Assembly (NCBI RefSeq): GCF_000725545.1
Contig: NZ_JNZP01000024.1
Span: 29,813 to 93,812 of the forward strand
Direction: 5' to 3'
Origin: Streptomyces exfoliatus
GTDB lineage: Bacteria; Actinomycetota; Actinomycetes; Streptomycetales; Streptomycetaceae
DNA length: 64,000 nt
Shown: piece by piece, positions 36,184 through 45,273 of the stretch
How the letters are laid out: the number at the start of each line of letters is the position of its first letter
Position numbering within the stretch: position 1 is the first letter of the stretch
Notes under the pieces: generated by a model
Told to the model about the DNA's origin: nothing
What the model saw: the letters and a program-made list of their open reading frames with translations, nothing else
Database searches by the model: none
Position numbers and translations under genes: made by a program

Positions 36184-37320
36184 TCAGGCGGTCGCCCGAC
36201 CGCTGACGGCGAGGGCGGAGGCGCGGTCGGGGCCGGCCGGTTCCGGTGCGGTGAGGGCGTTGGTGCGGTCTGGGCCGGTGGGGTCCGGTACGGCGAGTGC
36301 GGGGGAGGTCGTGTCGTTGGGCGCAGGGCCGGTGGCGCGCGGCGACGGCACCGGCCGGGTCTCCAGGGCGACCGTACGCGCGCGCGTGGAGTCGGCCGGG
36401 GCGGGCTCCGGCGCCGGAGCGGCCTCCGGCGGGCTGCCCTTCGTCAGCAGGACCACGCCCCGCGCCGCGACCAGCGAGGCGCCGGCCGCGACGAGCCAGC
36501 CCCACGCGCCCGCCCGGAACGTCTCGCCGAGCAGCGCCACCCCGATCACCGCGGCGGCGGCCGGGTTGGAGAGGTTCACCACGGCAAGCGGCGCCGCGAG
36601 GCCACCCTGGTAGGCGGCCTGCGAGAGCAGCAGGCCACCCGTCGCGAAGCCGGAGATCAGCACCGCGAGCAGCGCCGTCTGCCACCAGGTCGGGGTGTCA
36701 CCGGGAAGTTCGAGTGCCAGCGCGGCCGTCAGCGTCTGGGTGAGGGCGGAGGCGACGCCCGAGGCGATCCCGGAGGCGGTGGCGTGACCGAGCCCGCGGG
36801 CGCCCCTGCCCCCGGTCGCGGCCTGACCCGCGCCGTGCTCGCGCCCGTACAGCCGTCCCGACGCGAGTACGGCGATGAGGAGCGCCGTCGCCGCCGCGAC
36901 GATCAGGGACTCGCGCAGGCTGAGCGCCTCGCCGGGCGCCGTCGGTCCGGTCACGGCGACAAGACCGACGAGGCCGCCCAGGGTCCACAGGGCCCCGCGC
37001 CACTCGGCCCGCGTCACCCGGCGCCCCGCGCAGTACGCGCCGAGCGGCAGTGCCGCCACGAGCGTCAGCGCGCCGAGCGGCTGGACCAGGGTCAGCGGGC
37101 CGTAGTGCAGGGCGGCCACGTGAGCGAGGGCTCCGGCGGCGTTCAGGCCGACCGCCGCCCACCACTGCCCGCGGGCGAAGAGCCCGCGCAGCGCCCCGCG
37201 CCCGCCCTGGACGGGGGAGGCGGCGGCGAGCCGGGACTGGGCGACGGCGGCGAGCGCGTATCCGGTGGCGGACACGAGCGAGAGGAGCACCGCGAGGGCG
37301 GTGCCGGCGGCGGGGTTCAT
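36184..37320 (-). CDS. DMT superfamily (EamA-like) membrane transporter
   Basis: 378 aa, ATG start overlapping the PAP2 stop by the ATGA arrangement. About nine to ten membrane helices are visible (for example TALAVLLSLVSATGYALAAV, VAALHYGPLTLVQPLGALTL, WGWLVAAGASLVAARGVVLL). The LVQPLGALTLVAALPLGAY and PLAVVNLSNPAAAAVIGVALLGE segments are typical of DMT-type exporters, or of NIPA-like relatives. A hydrophilic, proline-rich cytosolic tail (about 300-378) is extra. Substrate unknown. It is translationally coupled to the PAP2 gene and under the same TetR-controlled promoter. Confidence 0.88.
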   Translation of the reverse strand: MNPAAGTALAVLLSLVSATGYALAAVAQSRLAAASPVQGGRGALRGLFARGQWWAAVGLNAAGALAHVAALHYGPLTLVQPLGALTLVAALPLGAYCAGRRVTRAEWRGALWTLGGLVGLVAVTGPTAPGEALSLRESLIVAAATALLIAVLASGRLYGREHGAGQAATGGRGARGLGHATASGIASGVASALTQTLTAALALELPGDTPTWWQTALLAVLISGFATGGLLLSQAAYQGGLAAPLAVVNLSNPAAAAVIGVALLGETFRAGAWGWLVAAGASLVAARGVVLLTKGSPPEAAPAPEPAPADSTRARTVALETRPVPSPRATGPAPNDTTSPALAVPDPTGPDRTNALTAPEPAGPDRASALAVSGRATA

Positions 37321-38111
37321 CGGTGGGCTCCGACCGGGAGAGGTGCCGTACCGAGGGCGCGGGGTACGGGTGGGGGCGTCGTCCGGCGCCCCGGGGTGCG
37401 GACCGCGAGCAGCGCGAGGCCGAGGAGTGCGGCGGCGGCGAGCGCGTCGAACCAGTAGTGGTTGGCGGTGCCGACGATGACGAGCAGCGTGAGCAGCGGG
37501 TGGAGCAGCCACAGGACCCGCAGCCGGGACCGGGTGGCGGCGATGAGGCCGATCGCGACCATCAGGGCCCAGCCGAAGTGCAGCGAGGGCATGGCCGCGA
37601 ACTGGTTCGCCATCGAGTCCGTCTCCGGCGTCGCCCCGTACACCGAGGGGCCGTAGATCCGGGCCGTGTCCACGAGCCCGCCGGCGGCGAGCAGCCGCGG
37701 CGGCGCGAGCGGCATCAGCAGGTGGAGGGCGAGCGCGGCGGCGGTGAGGAGCGCGAGCACGCGGCGCGACCACACGTAGTGGGCGGGGCGCCGCAGGTAG
37801 AGCCAGACGAGGAAGGCGAGTGTGGCCGGGAAGTGCACGGCCGCGTAGTACGTGTTCGCCGCCCTGATGAGCGGTTCGCCGTGCAGCAGCAGCTGCTGGA
37901 TCGTTTCCTCGCTCGGCAGGCGGATCGCGCGCTCGGCGTCCCAGACGCGGTCGGCGTTCCGGAAGGCGCGGGTCTCGTGGCCGTTGGCGAAGAGTCGGCC
38001 GAACTTGTAGACGAGGAAGAGGGCGGTGACGAGCGCGAGTTCGCGCAGGAGCGGCGGTCTGGCGGTCTCGCCGTCGCCCTCCTCGCCGCTTCCGCGTATC
38101 CCGGCAGCCAT
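37317..38111 (-). CDS. PAP2 superfamily phosphatase (inositol-phosphorylceramide-synthase-like)
   Basis: 264 aa, ATG 38111 with AGAGGG 7 nt upstream. Six membrane helices are seen. The PAP2 signature motifs are MPSLHFGWALM (motif 2 His) and ANHYWFDALAA (motif 3 His and Asp), as in the aureobasidin-resistance/IPC-synthase-like branch common in actinobacteria. Acts on a lipid phosphate or transfers phospho-head groups. First gene of an operon with the DMT transporter, driven by the promoter that overlaps the TetR operator. Confidence 0.9.
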   Translation of the reverse strand: MAAGIRGSGEEGDGETARPPLLRELALVTALFLVYKFGRLFANGHETRAFRNADRVWDAERAIRLPSEETIQQLLLHGEPLIRAANTYYAAVHFPATLAFLVWLYLRRPAHYVWSRRVLALLTAAALALHLLMPLAPPRLLAAGGLVDTARIYGPSVYGATPETDSMANQFAAMPSLHFGWALMVAIGLIAATRSRLRVLWLLHPLLTLLVIVGTANHYWFDALAAAALLGLALLAVRTPGRRTTPPPVPRALGTAPLPVGAHR

Positions 38112-38160
38112 GGTGCGGCCCTCTTCTCGGTAACCAGTCAAATCGCCAACAAACGGAGTG

Positions 38161-38232
38161 AGCGTAGATCCGATTTCATCGAGACGCAAACGTCTCGATA
38201 CGTTTGCGTCTCGATTGTGCACCCCCTACTCT
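38161..38232. promoter_or_regulatory. Divergent promoters sharing a TetR-type operator
   Basis: A perfect inverted repeat has 16-bp arms (38178-38193 and 38200-38215) around a 6-bp spacer. Each arm contains one -35 box: rightward TTGCGT (38204-38209), 17 bp, TACTCT (38227-38232); leftward TTGCGT (minus strand of 38184-38189), 17 bp, TACGCT (minus strand of 38161-38166). A repressor bound here would shut both genes. Each half-site also contains its own smaller inverted repeat (GAGACG-CAAA-CGTCTC). Confidence 0.88.
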
Positions 38233-38279
38233 CGTATGTGCAGACAAAGGTGTGTCCCGGAGGGGTCCTGGAGGGATCG

Positions 38280-38876
38280 ATGTCCACAGAGGCGGCGACC
38301 ACGGCAGCCCGGCGCAGCAAGATCACGCCGGAGCGCGAGACGGAGCTGTACGACGCCGTGCTCTGCCTGCTGCGCGAGGGCGGCTACGACTCCGTCACCA
38401 TGGAGGGCGTCGCGGCCCGCACCAAGTGCGGCAAGGCCACCCTCTACCGGCAGTGGGGCACCAAACCGCAGCTCGTCACCGCCGCGCTCGCCCGGCGGCG
38501 CTGCACCGTCTTCGCCGGCATCGACACCGGCACCCTCGCCGGCGACCTGCGCGAGGCGGCCCGCGTCGCCGCCTCCCACCGCGAACGCGACGCCGAACTC
38601 ATGGAGGCCGTCGCCCAGGCCTTCATCCAGCACCCCGACCTGCGCGCCGCACTCCGCGAGACCGTCATCGCCCCCGAGGTGGCGGCCATCGACGCGGTGG
38701 TGGCCCGGGCCGTCGAGCGCGGCGAGATCGACGCCGACAACCCCGCGATCGGATTCGTCGCCCCCTGCTTCATGGGCATGCTCCGCATCGAGCGCCTCTT
38801 CGAGGAACGCTTCGCTGACGCCTCCACCATGCGGGCCTTCGTCGACGCCGTCCTCCTCCCGGCGCTCCGCGCCTAG
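38280..38876 (+). CDS. TetR family transcriptional repressor
   Basis: 198 aa, ATG 38280 with GGAGGG 6 nt upstream. The N-terminal helix-turn-helix (GGYDSVTMEGVAARTKCGKATLYRQWGTKPQLV) is standard TetR; the ligand domain is of the TetR_C_11-like type (PAIGFVAPCFMGMLRIERLF). It is divergent from the PAP2-DMT operon and is very likely its repressor and autoregulator through the shared operator. The inducer is unknown, possibly a lipid or drug handled by PAP2/DMT. Confidence 0.93.
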   Translation: MSTEAATTAARRSKITPERETELYDAVLCLLREGGYDSVTMEGVAARTKCGKATLYRQWGTKPQLVTAALARRRCTVFAGIDTGTLAGDLREAARVAASHRERDAELMEAVAQAFIQHPDLRAALRETVIAPEVAAIDAVVARAVERGEIDADNPAIGFVAPCFMGMLRIERLFEERFADASTMRAFVDAVLLPALRA

Positions 38877-38902
38877 GGCCTCTCGTTCGGATCATGCCGG
38901 GC
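38875..38902 (+). repeat. Copy B of a dispersed 28-bp repeat
   Basis: Starts within the TetR stop codon. It matches the inverted complement of the right half of copy A (27584-27611) with two mismatches over 28 bases, sharing RGGGCCT and TTCGGATCATGCCGGGC blocks. Confidence 0.8.
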
Positions 38903-38907
38903 TCGCG

Positions 38908-38940
38908 CCTCACCTTTCGGGTCAGGCCCGAAAGGTGAGG
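38908..38940. terminator. Terminator after tetR
   Basis: A 14-bp perfect stem (CCTCACCTTTCGGG with CCCGAAAGGTGAGG) and 5-nt loop, 31 bp after the tetR stop and 27 bp before the DUF488 gene. Confidence 0.85.
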
Positions 38941-38967
38941 CCGGGCGACGTCCGGCACCCTGGGACC

Positions 38968-39345
38968 ATGGCCGCCGCACGCACCCCCGACATCCGCGTC
39001 CGCCGGGTCTACGACACCCCGTCGCCCGACGACGGCGTACGGGTCCTCGTCGACCGGCTCTGGCCGCGCGGACTCGCCAAGACGGACGCCCGCATCGACG
39101 AATGGCCCAAGGCGCTCACCCCGTCGACCGAACTCCGCCGCTGGTACCACGGCCCGGACGGCGAGTACGAGGAGTTCCGCCGCCGCTACGAGGCCGAACT
39201 CGCCGCCCCCGACGCCGCCGCGGCCCTCGACCGGCTGCGCGACCTCGCGCGCGAGGACACCGTCACCCTCCTCACGGCCACCAAGGACCCGGCCCTCAGC
39301 CACACCTCGGTCCTGCTCCACGAGCTGGACCGGCCGACGACGTGA
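38968..39345 (+). CDS. DUF488 family protein
   Basis: 125 aa, ATG start. The family signature IRVRRVYDTPSPDDGVRVLVDRLWPRG is followed by WPKALTPSTELRRWY and a C-terminal VTLLTATKDPALSHTSVLL. DUF488 proteins are small cytosolic proteins with a conserved pocket; no reaction is established. It stands between the tetR terminator and the convergent DUF309 gene, 3 bp away. Confidence 0.88.
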   Translation: MAAARTPDIRVRRVYDTPSPDDGVRVLVDRLWPRGLAKTDARIDEWPKALTPSTELRRWYHGPDGEYEEFRRRYEAELAAPDAAAALDRLRDLAREDTVTLLTATKDPALSHTSVLLHELDRPTT

Positions 39346-39348
39346 CGG

Positions 39349-39867
39349 TCAGGCCCCGTCGCCGCGCGACGCGCGCAACCCCGGCGCCTCGGCTGCCGCG
39401 TCGATCACGCCGGGGTCCACCGCTCCCGCACGGCCGGCCAGCTCCCGCGCCCACGACACGAGCCCGTCCACGTCGATCCCGTACGCCTCGGCGGCGCCGC
39501 GCCCGACCGCGAGCCGGTCCGCGCCGCGGCGCAGCAGCCGCGCCCCGCCCGCCGTGTTGCCGCGTGCCGCGTGCGTCAGGCCCACGGCGAGCTGCGCGAG
39601 GCCCTGCCACACGTCCCGCTCCGACGCGGGACCGGACTTCCAGGCGTCCTCGAAGACCTCGTGCGCGTGGAAGGGCATTCCCGCGTCGAGCAGCCGCTGC
39701 GCCTCGCGCAGGGTCTCCGCCGGGGCGCGCACGACCCCCTCCGGCTGCCGGGGCACCCCCTCCGCCCCGTACGGCAGCGGCCGGCCGAGTCCGTCACGGG
39801 GACGCGAGCTACGGGCCCGTCCCTCGTCGTCACGGTCCCTGCCCCGGTCGTTCCCTGTCCTTTTCAC
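39349..39867 (-). CDS. DUF309 family protein
   Basis: 172 aa from GTG 39867. A charged disordered leader (1-35) precedes the DUF309 helical domain with its hallmark FHAHEVFEDAWK (about 66-77) and WQGLAQLAVGLTHAARGN. The conserved His and Glu residues suggest a metal or nucleotide site, but function is unknown. Convergent with DUF488 and divergent from the broken LAL regulator. Confidence 0.88.
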   Translation of the reverse strand: MKRTGNDRGRDRDDEGRARSSRPRDGLGRPLPYGAEGVPRQPEGVVRAPAETLREAQRLLDAGMPFHAHEVFEDAWKSGPASERDVWQGLAQLAVGLTHAARGNTAGGARLLRRGADRLAVGRGAAEAYGIDVDGLVSWARELAGRAGAVDPGVIDAAAEAPGLRASRGDGA

Positions 39868-39989
39868 CCGTCCATTGTCGCCCCCCGGAACGATCAGGAC
39901 CGCTAGGCTGGTCGGTCCAGCGCCTCACTGGTCCGCGTGGGTCGCGCGGGTCACGTCAAGGCAGTTGCTCGTGTGGGGGAGTGAGACCG

Positions 39990-42729
39990 GTGTCGTCGGA
40001 AGCGGAACAGTCGCCACCTGCAAGGCCGTCGGAGGCGCATCCCGGTGAGGGACACCCGGCGGCCACCGTCGCCCAGGACCAGGGCGCCCTGCTCGAACGC
40101 GGCCCGGAACTCGCCGCGGCGGCCCACGCCGTCGACGAGCTCGTGGCCGGAGCCGCGGCGGGCGGACCCGCCCAGGGCGGCATCCTCGTCTACCGCGGAG
40201 AGCCCGGCATCGGGAAGACCGCGCTCCTCGCCGAGATACGCCGAACCGCCCAGGACCGGTGCACCGTCCTGACCGCCCGCGGCGGCGAGACCCTCACCTC
40301 GGTCCCCTTCCACCTCACCCGGCAGCTCCTCCAGCCCGCCCTCGACCCCTTCGGCGCCGAGGACGTCCACCACCTCTTCGGCGAACACTTCGACCTCCTC
40401 GCCCCCGCGCTCGGGCTCGCACCCCCGCCCTCGGCCGCACCCGCCGACCCGCAGGGCGTACTCCTCGGACTCGCCCGGCTCCTGGAGCGCCTCGCGGAAC
40501 GGCTGCGGGACCGGCCGCTCGTGCTCCTCGTGGACGACGCGCACTGGGCCGACGCCGAATCCCTGGCCTGGCTCGACGCCTTCACCCGGATCCGGCGCGA
40601 CCGACGCCTGCCCGCCCTCGTCGTCCTCGCCCACCGCCCCCTGCCGCCGGAACCGTGCGAACCGGGCGCGCCCGCCACCCTCGCCGCGCTCGGCGACCGC
40701 GCCGTCCTCACCCTGGGCCTGCACGCCCTCACCACCGAGGCCACCACGGCACTGGCCCGCGACGCGCTCGGCGGACACGCGGACGAGCCGTTCTGCCAAG
40801 AGCTGTGGACCGTGACCTCCGGCAACCCGTACGAGACGGTCGAGCTGCTCGCCAAGGCCCGCGACCGGATGCTCGAACCCGTCGCCGGATCGGCCGGCCT
40901 GCTCCGCGACCTCGGCGCGGGCGCCCGCGGCGGTGGCCTCGTCAGCCGCCTGGAGGAACTCGGGGCCGGACCGACCCGGCTCGCCCGGGCGATCGCCGTC
41001 CTCGACGCGGACAGCACGCCGGAACTCCTCGCGGAACTCACGGGCCTGCGCCCCGAAGACGTGGCCGGGCACACCGACCGGCTCCGGGACGCCCGGATCG
41101 TCCAGACCAGGCCCGCCGCCCCGGACTCCGCCACCGACTCCCTGGAGTTCACCCACCCGCTGATCGCGACCGCCGTCTACGGATCGATCCCGCCCGCCAC
41201 CAGGACCGCCCTCCACGGGCGCGCCGCCTGGGCGCTCACCGAGGCGGGCCACGGCCCCGCCGCCGCCTCACGACACCTCCTCGAAGTCCACCCGGACGAC
41301 GACGAGGACGTCGTCAGGCAGTTGCGCGCCGCCGCCGTCGAGCACCTCGCCGTCGGAGCCCCCGACGCCGCCCGCCGCTGCCTGGGCCGCGCCCTCGCCG
41401 AACCGCCCCGCCCGGAGACGTACGCCCGCGTCCTGTACGAACTCGGCTGCGCGTCCCTGCTCACCGCACCCGGCGCCACCGTCCGCCACCTGCGCTCCGC
41501 GCTCGAACTGCCCGGCCTCGACGACGCCTTGCGCATCGACGCGACCCACCGGCTCGCCCAGGCCCTCGCCCACGACAACCAGCTCCAGGAGGCCGCCAGG
41601 ACCGCCGGCGCCGCCGCCGCCCGGACCCCGTCCGGCATCGGCCGCCGCCGCCTCCAGGCCGCGCACTTCATGTTCGAGGGGGTTCCAGGCCTCCGAGGAG
41701 GACGGCCCCGGCCGCTCCCGCCGCCTCGCCGAGCTCACCGAACACTTCACCTGCGCCGACAACTCCGAGCGGGCCCTCGTCGCCGTACGGGCCTTCGACG
41801 GCATGATGCGCGGCGAACCCGCCGACGAGGTCGTACGCCTCTGCGACCGCACCCTCGTCGACGGCGTACCCGCCAGGGGCCTCGGCTGGACCGACACCAC
41901 GTGGGGCTTCGAGATCCCGGCGCTCACGGGCATCGCGTACGCGTTCTCCGACCGTCCCGACCGCGCCCAGGCCCTCTTCGGCGAGGCGGTCCGGGCCTTC
42001 GAGATCTCCGGCTGGAGCGGCGCCCACCTCGCCTTCGCCCACACCCTTCTCGGCCTGGTCCACCGGCGCCGCGGAAACCTGCCCCTGGCCCAGCACCACC
42101 TGGAGGAGGGACTGCGGCTCGCCGACCGGGTCGGCACCGGACTCCCCGTCCACTGGGACACGGCCTGTCTCCTCGTCGACACCCTGCTCGCCCGCGGCCG
42201 CACCGCCGAGGCCCGCGAGGTCGCCGACCGCTACGCCTTCGGCCCGCCCTGGCCGGGCGCGATCGTGCTGCCCGACGGCCCCAGCGTCCTCGGCCGGCTG
42301 CTGCTCGCCGAGGGCAGGACCGAGGAGGCGGTGTCCACCCTCGAAGCGGCGGCCGAGTCCCTGACCGGCCGCGGCAGGCACCACGGCGTCTGGGCCCCCT
42401 GGCCCTTCGACCTGGCCCGCGCCCTCGCGCCGAAGGACCCGGACCGCGCGGCCCGCATCGCCATCGAGGCCCACGTCCACGCGGAACACCTCGGCACGCC
42501 CACCGCCCTGGGCGAATCCCTCCGCTGCCTGTCCCTCTTCGCCGACCCCGAGGAGTCCCGCCGGCTCCTCACCCGGGCCGTCGAACACCTGGCCGCGTCC
42601 CCCGCCCGCTACGAGGAGGCCCGAGCCCGCCTGGACCTCGCCCACGCGACGGGCTCGGCCGCCACCCTCGCCGAAGCGACGTCCCAGGCCGCCGCCTGCG
42701 GCGCGGACACCCTCACGACCGACCCGTGA
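39990..42729 (+). pseudogene. LAL-type regulator, frameshifted and lacking the LuxR DNA-binding domain
   Basis: The first frame starts at GTG 39990 (GGGGGAG 8 nt upstream) and encodes a LAL ATPase: GEPGIGKT at about 70-77, LVLLVDDAHWAD, then TPR-like repeats. At a run of five G (41678-41682) the frame shifts; removing one G restores FEGFQASEEDGPGRSRR and the second frame continues normally to TAG/TGA at 42727-42729. The protein then ends in LATATGS-type helices (ASAATLAEATSQAAACGADTL region) without the C-terminal helix-turn-helix that LAL proteins need. The intact paralogue at 27610 still has it. Either a sequencing error plus truncation, or a decayed gene next to the tRNA island. Confidence 0.85.
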
Positions 42730-42815
42730 CAGCCCGTGCGTCAACCCACCCTCCGGAGTGAGGTAATGTTTTCCCTGCACGCCGACGCGGGGGAAAACCC
42801 GGCGGAGACGCGCAC

Positions 42816-42889
<74 letters not shown>

Positions 42890-42905
42890 CTTTTCGAAGT
42901 CGCAG

Positions 42906-42945
42906 GTCAGGGGCCGTTTCAGAGCAATCTGAAACGGCCCCTGAC
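42906..42945 (+). terminator. Terminator of tRNA-Pro
   Basis: An 18-bp perfect stem closed by a GCAA tetraloop, starting 16 nt after the tRNA. One of the strongest hairpins in the window. Confidence 0.9.
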
Positions 42946-42988
42946 TCGTTCTTGGGGACCACTTGGGGACCAACTCGCCTTGACCGCG

Positions 42989-43366
42989 TCAGCGGGCGAC
43001 CACAATCGGGCTTGGCAGGGACCGGGGCGCGCGGAGCACGCTGAGGTGTGCCGAGAGCGCGGCGCCGGCGGCGGTGATCTTGTGGACGTCGGGGTGCAGG
43101 TACCGCTGCGTGGTGGTCAGCGAGCCGTGCCCGGCGATCTTGCGCAGGACGTGGACCTGGACCCCGGCGTCGGCGAGCCGGGTGAATCCGGTGTGCCGGA
43201 GGTCGTGGCGGCGCGGGTGCTTGTATCCGAGTTCCGTGACGACGTCGTCCCAGTGGGTGGCGTCGCGCAGAATCGCTGTGGAGATGCGGCCTCCTCGGGG
43301 GCCGGTGAACATGCGCGCGTCGGGAGCGGGTCCGGCGGCCAGCATGTGCTGCGCGACGAGGAGGCG
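42989..43366 (-). pseudogene. Tyrosine integrase remnant, C-terminal catalytic part
   Basis: About 120 residues of the tyrosine-recombinase C-terminal domain: MFTGPRGGRIS, RHDLRHTGFTRL (the catalytic H-x-x-R region), IAGHGSLTTTQRYLHPD (His and the nucleophile Tyr). The N-terminal core-binding and first catalytic Arg are missing; an in-frame stop lies immediately upstream of this part. It points away from the tRNA-Pro as integrases at attL or attR often do. A second, similar remnant lies at 55889-56180. Confidence 0.85.
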
Positions 43367-43550
43367 TATCTACTGGCCTCTTCGAGAGGACCCCTCGTGT
43401 TCGACGTAGACAAGGTGCAGGCCGCCCCGAGCGTGGAAGGTTCCGCCTGCCCCGCCCGGTTGTTGCGTCGAAGGGGCACGTGACGGCCGGTACGAGTGTC
43501 CGAGTCGTCGTCTGCATTCAGCGCGCCCGGCCGTAGGGGGTGCGCCCGCG

Positions 43551-45104
43551 TCAGGAGGAGGACGCAACGGCACCCCTGGGGTCACCGTCGAAGCCATTAC
43601 ACGCCATGATCGAATGGTCGACGACGATGATCGTGTACGTGCCGAATAGTTCCCTCGGTTCCATCACCTCATAGGCGCGTGGCATTTCGTCCCTTCTCGC
43701 TGTCTTCAAGATGTCGGGCCATCGGAAGGACCATGTGGGCTTCCCCTGGGGCATCGTGAGCGAGATGTCCTCCCCCTTGGGCAGATGCACGTGAACCACT
43801 GGCGGTTCGGCGGCTATCTGGCCACGTCCGTTGGTGATGTTGATGACGGCCTCGGTGAGCCAGCCGCGGCGGTAGGCCACGGGAGTCACCGAGATACTGA
43901 AGCCCTCGCTCGCCGTGTCAAGGCCCAGACCCTCGCCGAGCACGCACTTCTTCGTCGTGGGATTGAACGAGAGATAGCCTGGCAAGCTCCTGTACGGGTC
44001 TGACTCCATCGGCGGTTCTTCCGTCGGTTCTTCCGTCGGCTCCTCCACCGTCGGTTCCGCAGTTGGCGCATCGTTCAGCACGGTGGCCGAAGAGGTCGGC
44101 GGAGAGACCAGTCGCCCGGCGGCCGCTCCGGTGGCCAGCAGGAGCGCGCCGGACACGGCGAGAACTGCCCACCTTTCCGCGCGGCTCCGGGAAGCGTGGG
44201 TGGGGACAACCGTGGAAGGCCCGTCAGCAGGCACCGCTGGCCTCTGGCCCGCGAGACGTGACCTGCGAAAGGCCGCCGCGGTCTTCTTGTGCCCGTAGGA
44301 GCGCAAGGAGGTCAGGTGGGCGAGTATGTCGCTGAGGGGCGGCCGCTGGTGAGGGTCCTTCTGCATGCACGCGGTGATGAGGTCCCGCAGGTCTTCGTGT
44401 ACGTCCGATAGGCGTGGCTCCTCGTGGACGATGTGGTACTGGGCGGTGAGGGGGGTGATGCCCGGGAAGGCGTGATCTCCCGACGAGGCGAAGGTCAGGA
44501 CAGCGCCGAGAGCGAAAACGTCCGATGCTGCGCTGACCGGCCGTCCCTGTACCTGTTCGGGGGAGAAGTAGCCGGGGGTTCCCAGCACAGACTCGGTACG
44601 GGTGGCGTGACTGAAGTCCGTGGCGTAGGCGAGACCGAAGTCGATGATCTTGGGTCCGTTGTCCGTGAGGAGCACGTTCCCGGGCTTGAGGTCGCGGTGT
44701 ACCAGCCCCGCCTTGTGGATGGACGCCAGACCGAAGGAGAGGCCGAGGGCGAGTTCCAATGCTGCGGGCAGGTCCAGGGCGCCGTGCTGCTGCACATGCT
44801 CGCGCAGCGACAGGCCCTCGACGTACTCCGTGGCGAGCCAGGGCTCGCGCGCCTGGGTGTCGAAGCCGACCACGCGAACCGTGTACGGGCTCCGGACCGA
44901 ACTCGCCGCCGTCGCCTCCCGGGTGAACCGCCTCCGGAAGCCCTCCTCCTGCGCGTATTCACTCTTGATCGTCTTGAGGGCGACATGCTTGTCCCGCTCC
45001 TCCTGCGTGGCGAGGTAGACCGTTCCCATCCCTCCGCTACCGAGCCGCGCCACGATTCGGTACGAACCGATCGTCCTCGGGTCGTCCTTGTGAGACGGAA
45101 GCAC
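43551..45104 (-). CDS. Membrane Ser/Thr protein kinase (island copy)
   Basis: 517 aa from GTG 45104. Complete Hanks kinase: GSGGMG, Lys44, HRDLKPGN from His136, DFG 155-157, GTPGYFSPEQ. A membrane helix lies at about 309-334, followed by an acidic Pro/Thr/Glu stalk (TEEPTEEP) and an extracellular domain of about 140 aa with three Cys, without PQQ blades. The output domain differs from the kinases at 741-5248, so it senses something else. It lies 169 bp from the membrane-protein/lipoprotein pair; a functional link is possible. The gene is inside the tRNA-Pro island. Confidence 0.9.
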   Translation of the reverse strand: MLPSHKDDPRTIGSYRIVARLGSGGMGTVYLATQEERDKHVALKTIKSEYAQEEGFRRRFTREATAASSVRSPYTVRVVGFDTQAREPWLATEYVEGLSLREHVQQHGALDLPAALELALGLSFGLASIHKAGLVHRDLKPGNVLLTDNGPKIIDFGLAYATDFSHATRTESVLGTPGYFSPEQVQGRPVSAASDVFALGAVLTFASSGDHAFPGITPLTAQYHIVHEEPRLSDVHEDLRDLITACMQKDPHQRPPLSDILAHLTSLRSYGHKKTAAAFRRSRLAGQRPAVPADGPSTVVPTHASRSRAERWAVLAVSGALLLATGAAAGRLVSPPTSSATVLNDAPTAEPTVEEPTEEPTEEPPMESDPYRSLPGYLSFNPTTKKCVLGEGLGLDTASEGFSISVTPVAYRRGWLTEAVINITNGRGQIAAEPPVVHVHLPKGEDISLTMPQGKPTWSFRWPDILKTARRDEMPRAYEVMEPRELFGTYTIIVVDHSIMACNGFDGDPRGAVASSS

Positions 45105-45273
45105 TCATGAGCGCAGAACGCGACCTGAAGCGTGGTGCAGAAGGTGGTGTCCGGGCAGGTCACGGCCGTGCGAATACGCACCCTGCGCGGGGCGTGGTCG
45201 GGCGGGCGCGTGGCATGAGCGTGGCGAGAGTGACGTACCCGCCGTCGGCCGATCAGCGGCCACCCCGGCTCCT

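Noticed and set aside
40259..41806. A 515-residue plus-strand frame inside the LAL pseudogene
   Set aside because: It is an Arg/Pro-rich alternate frame; the true frame carries the Walker motifs on both sides of the frameshift.
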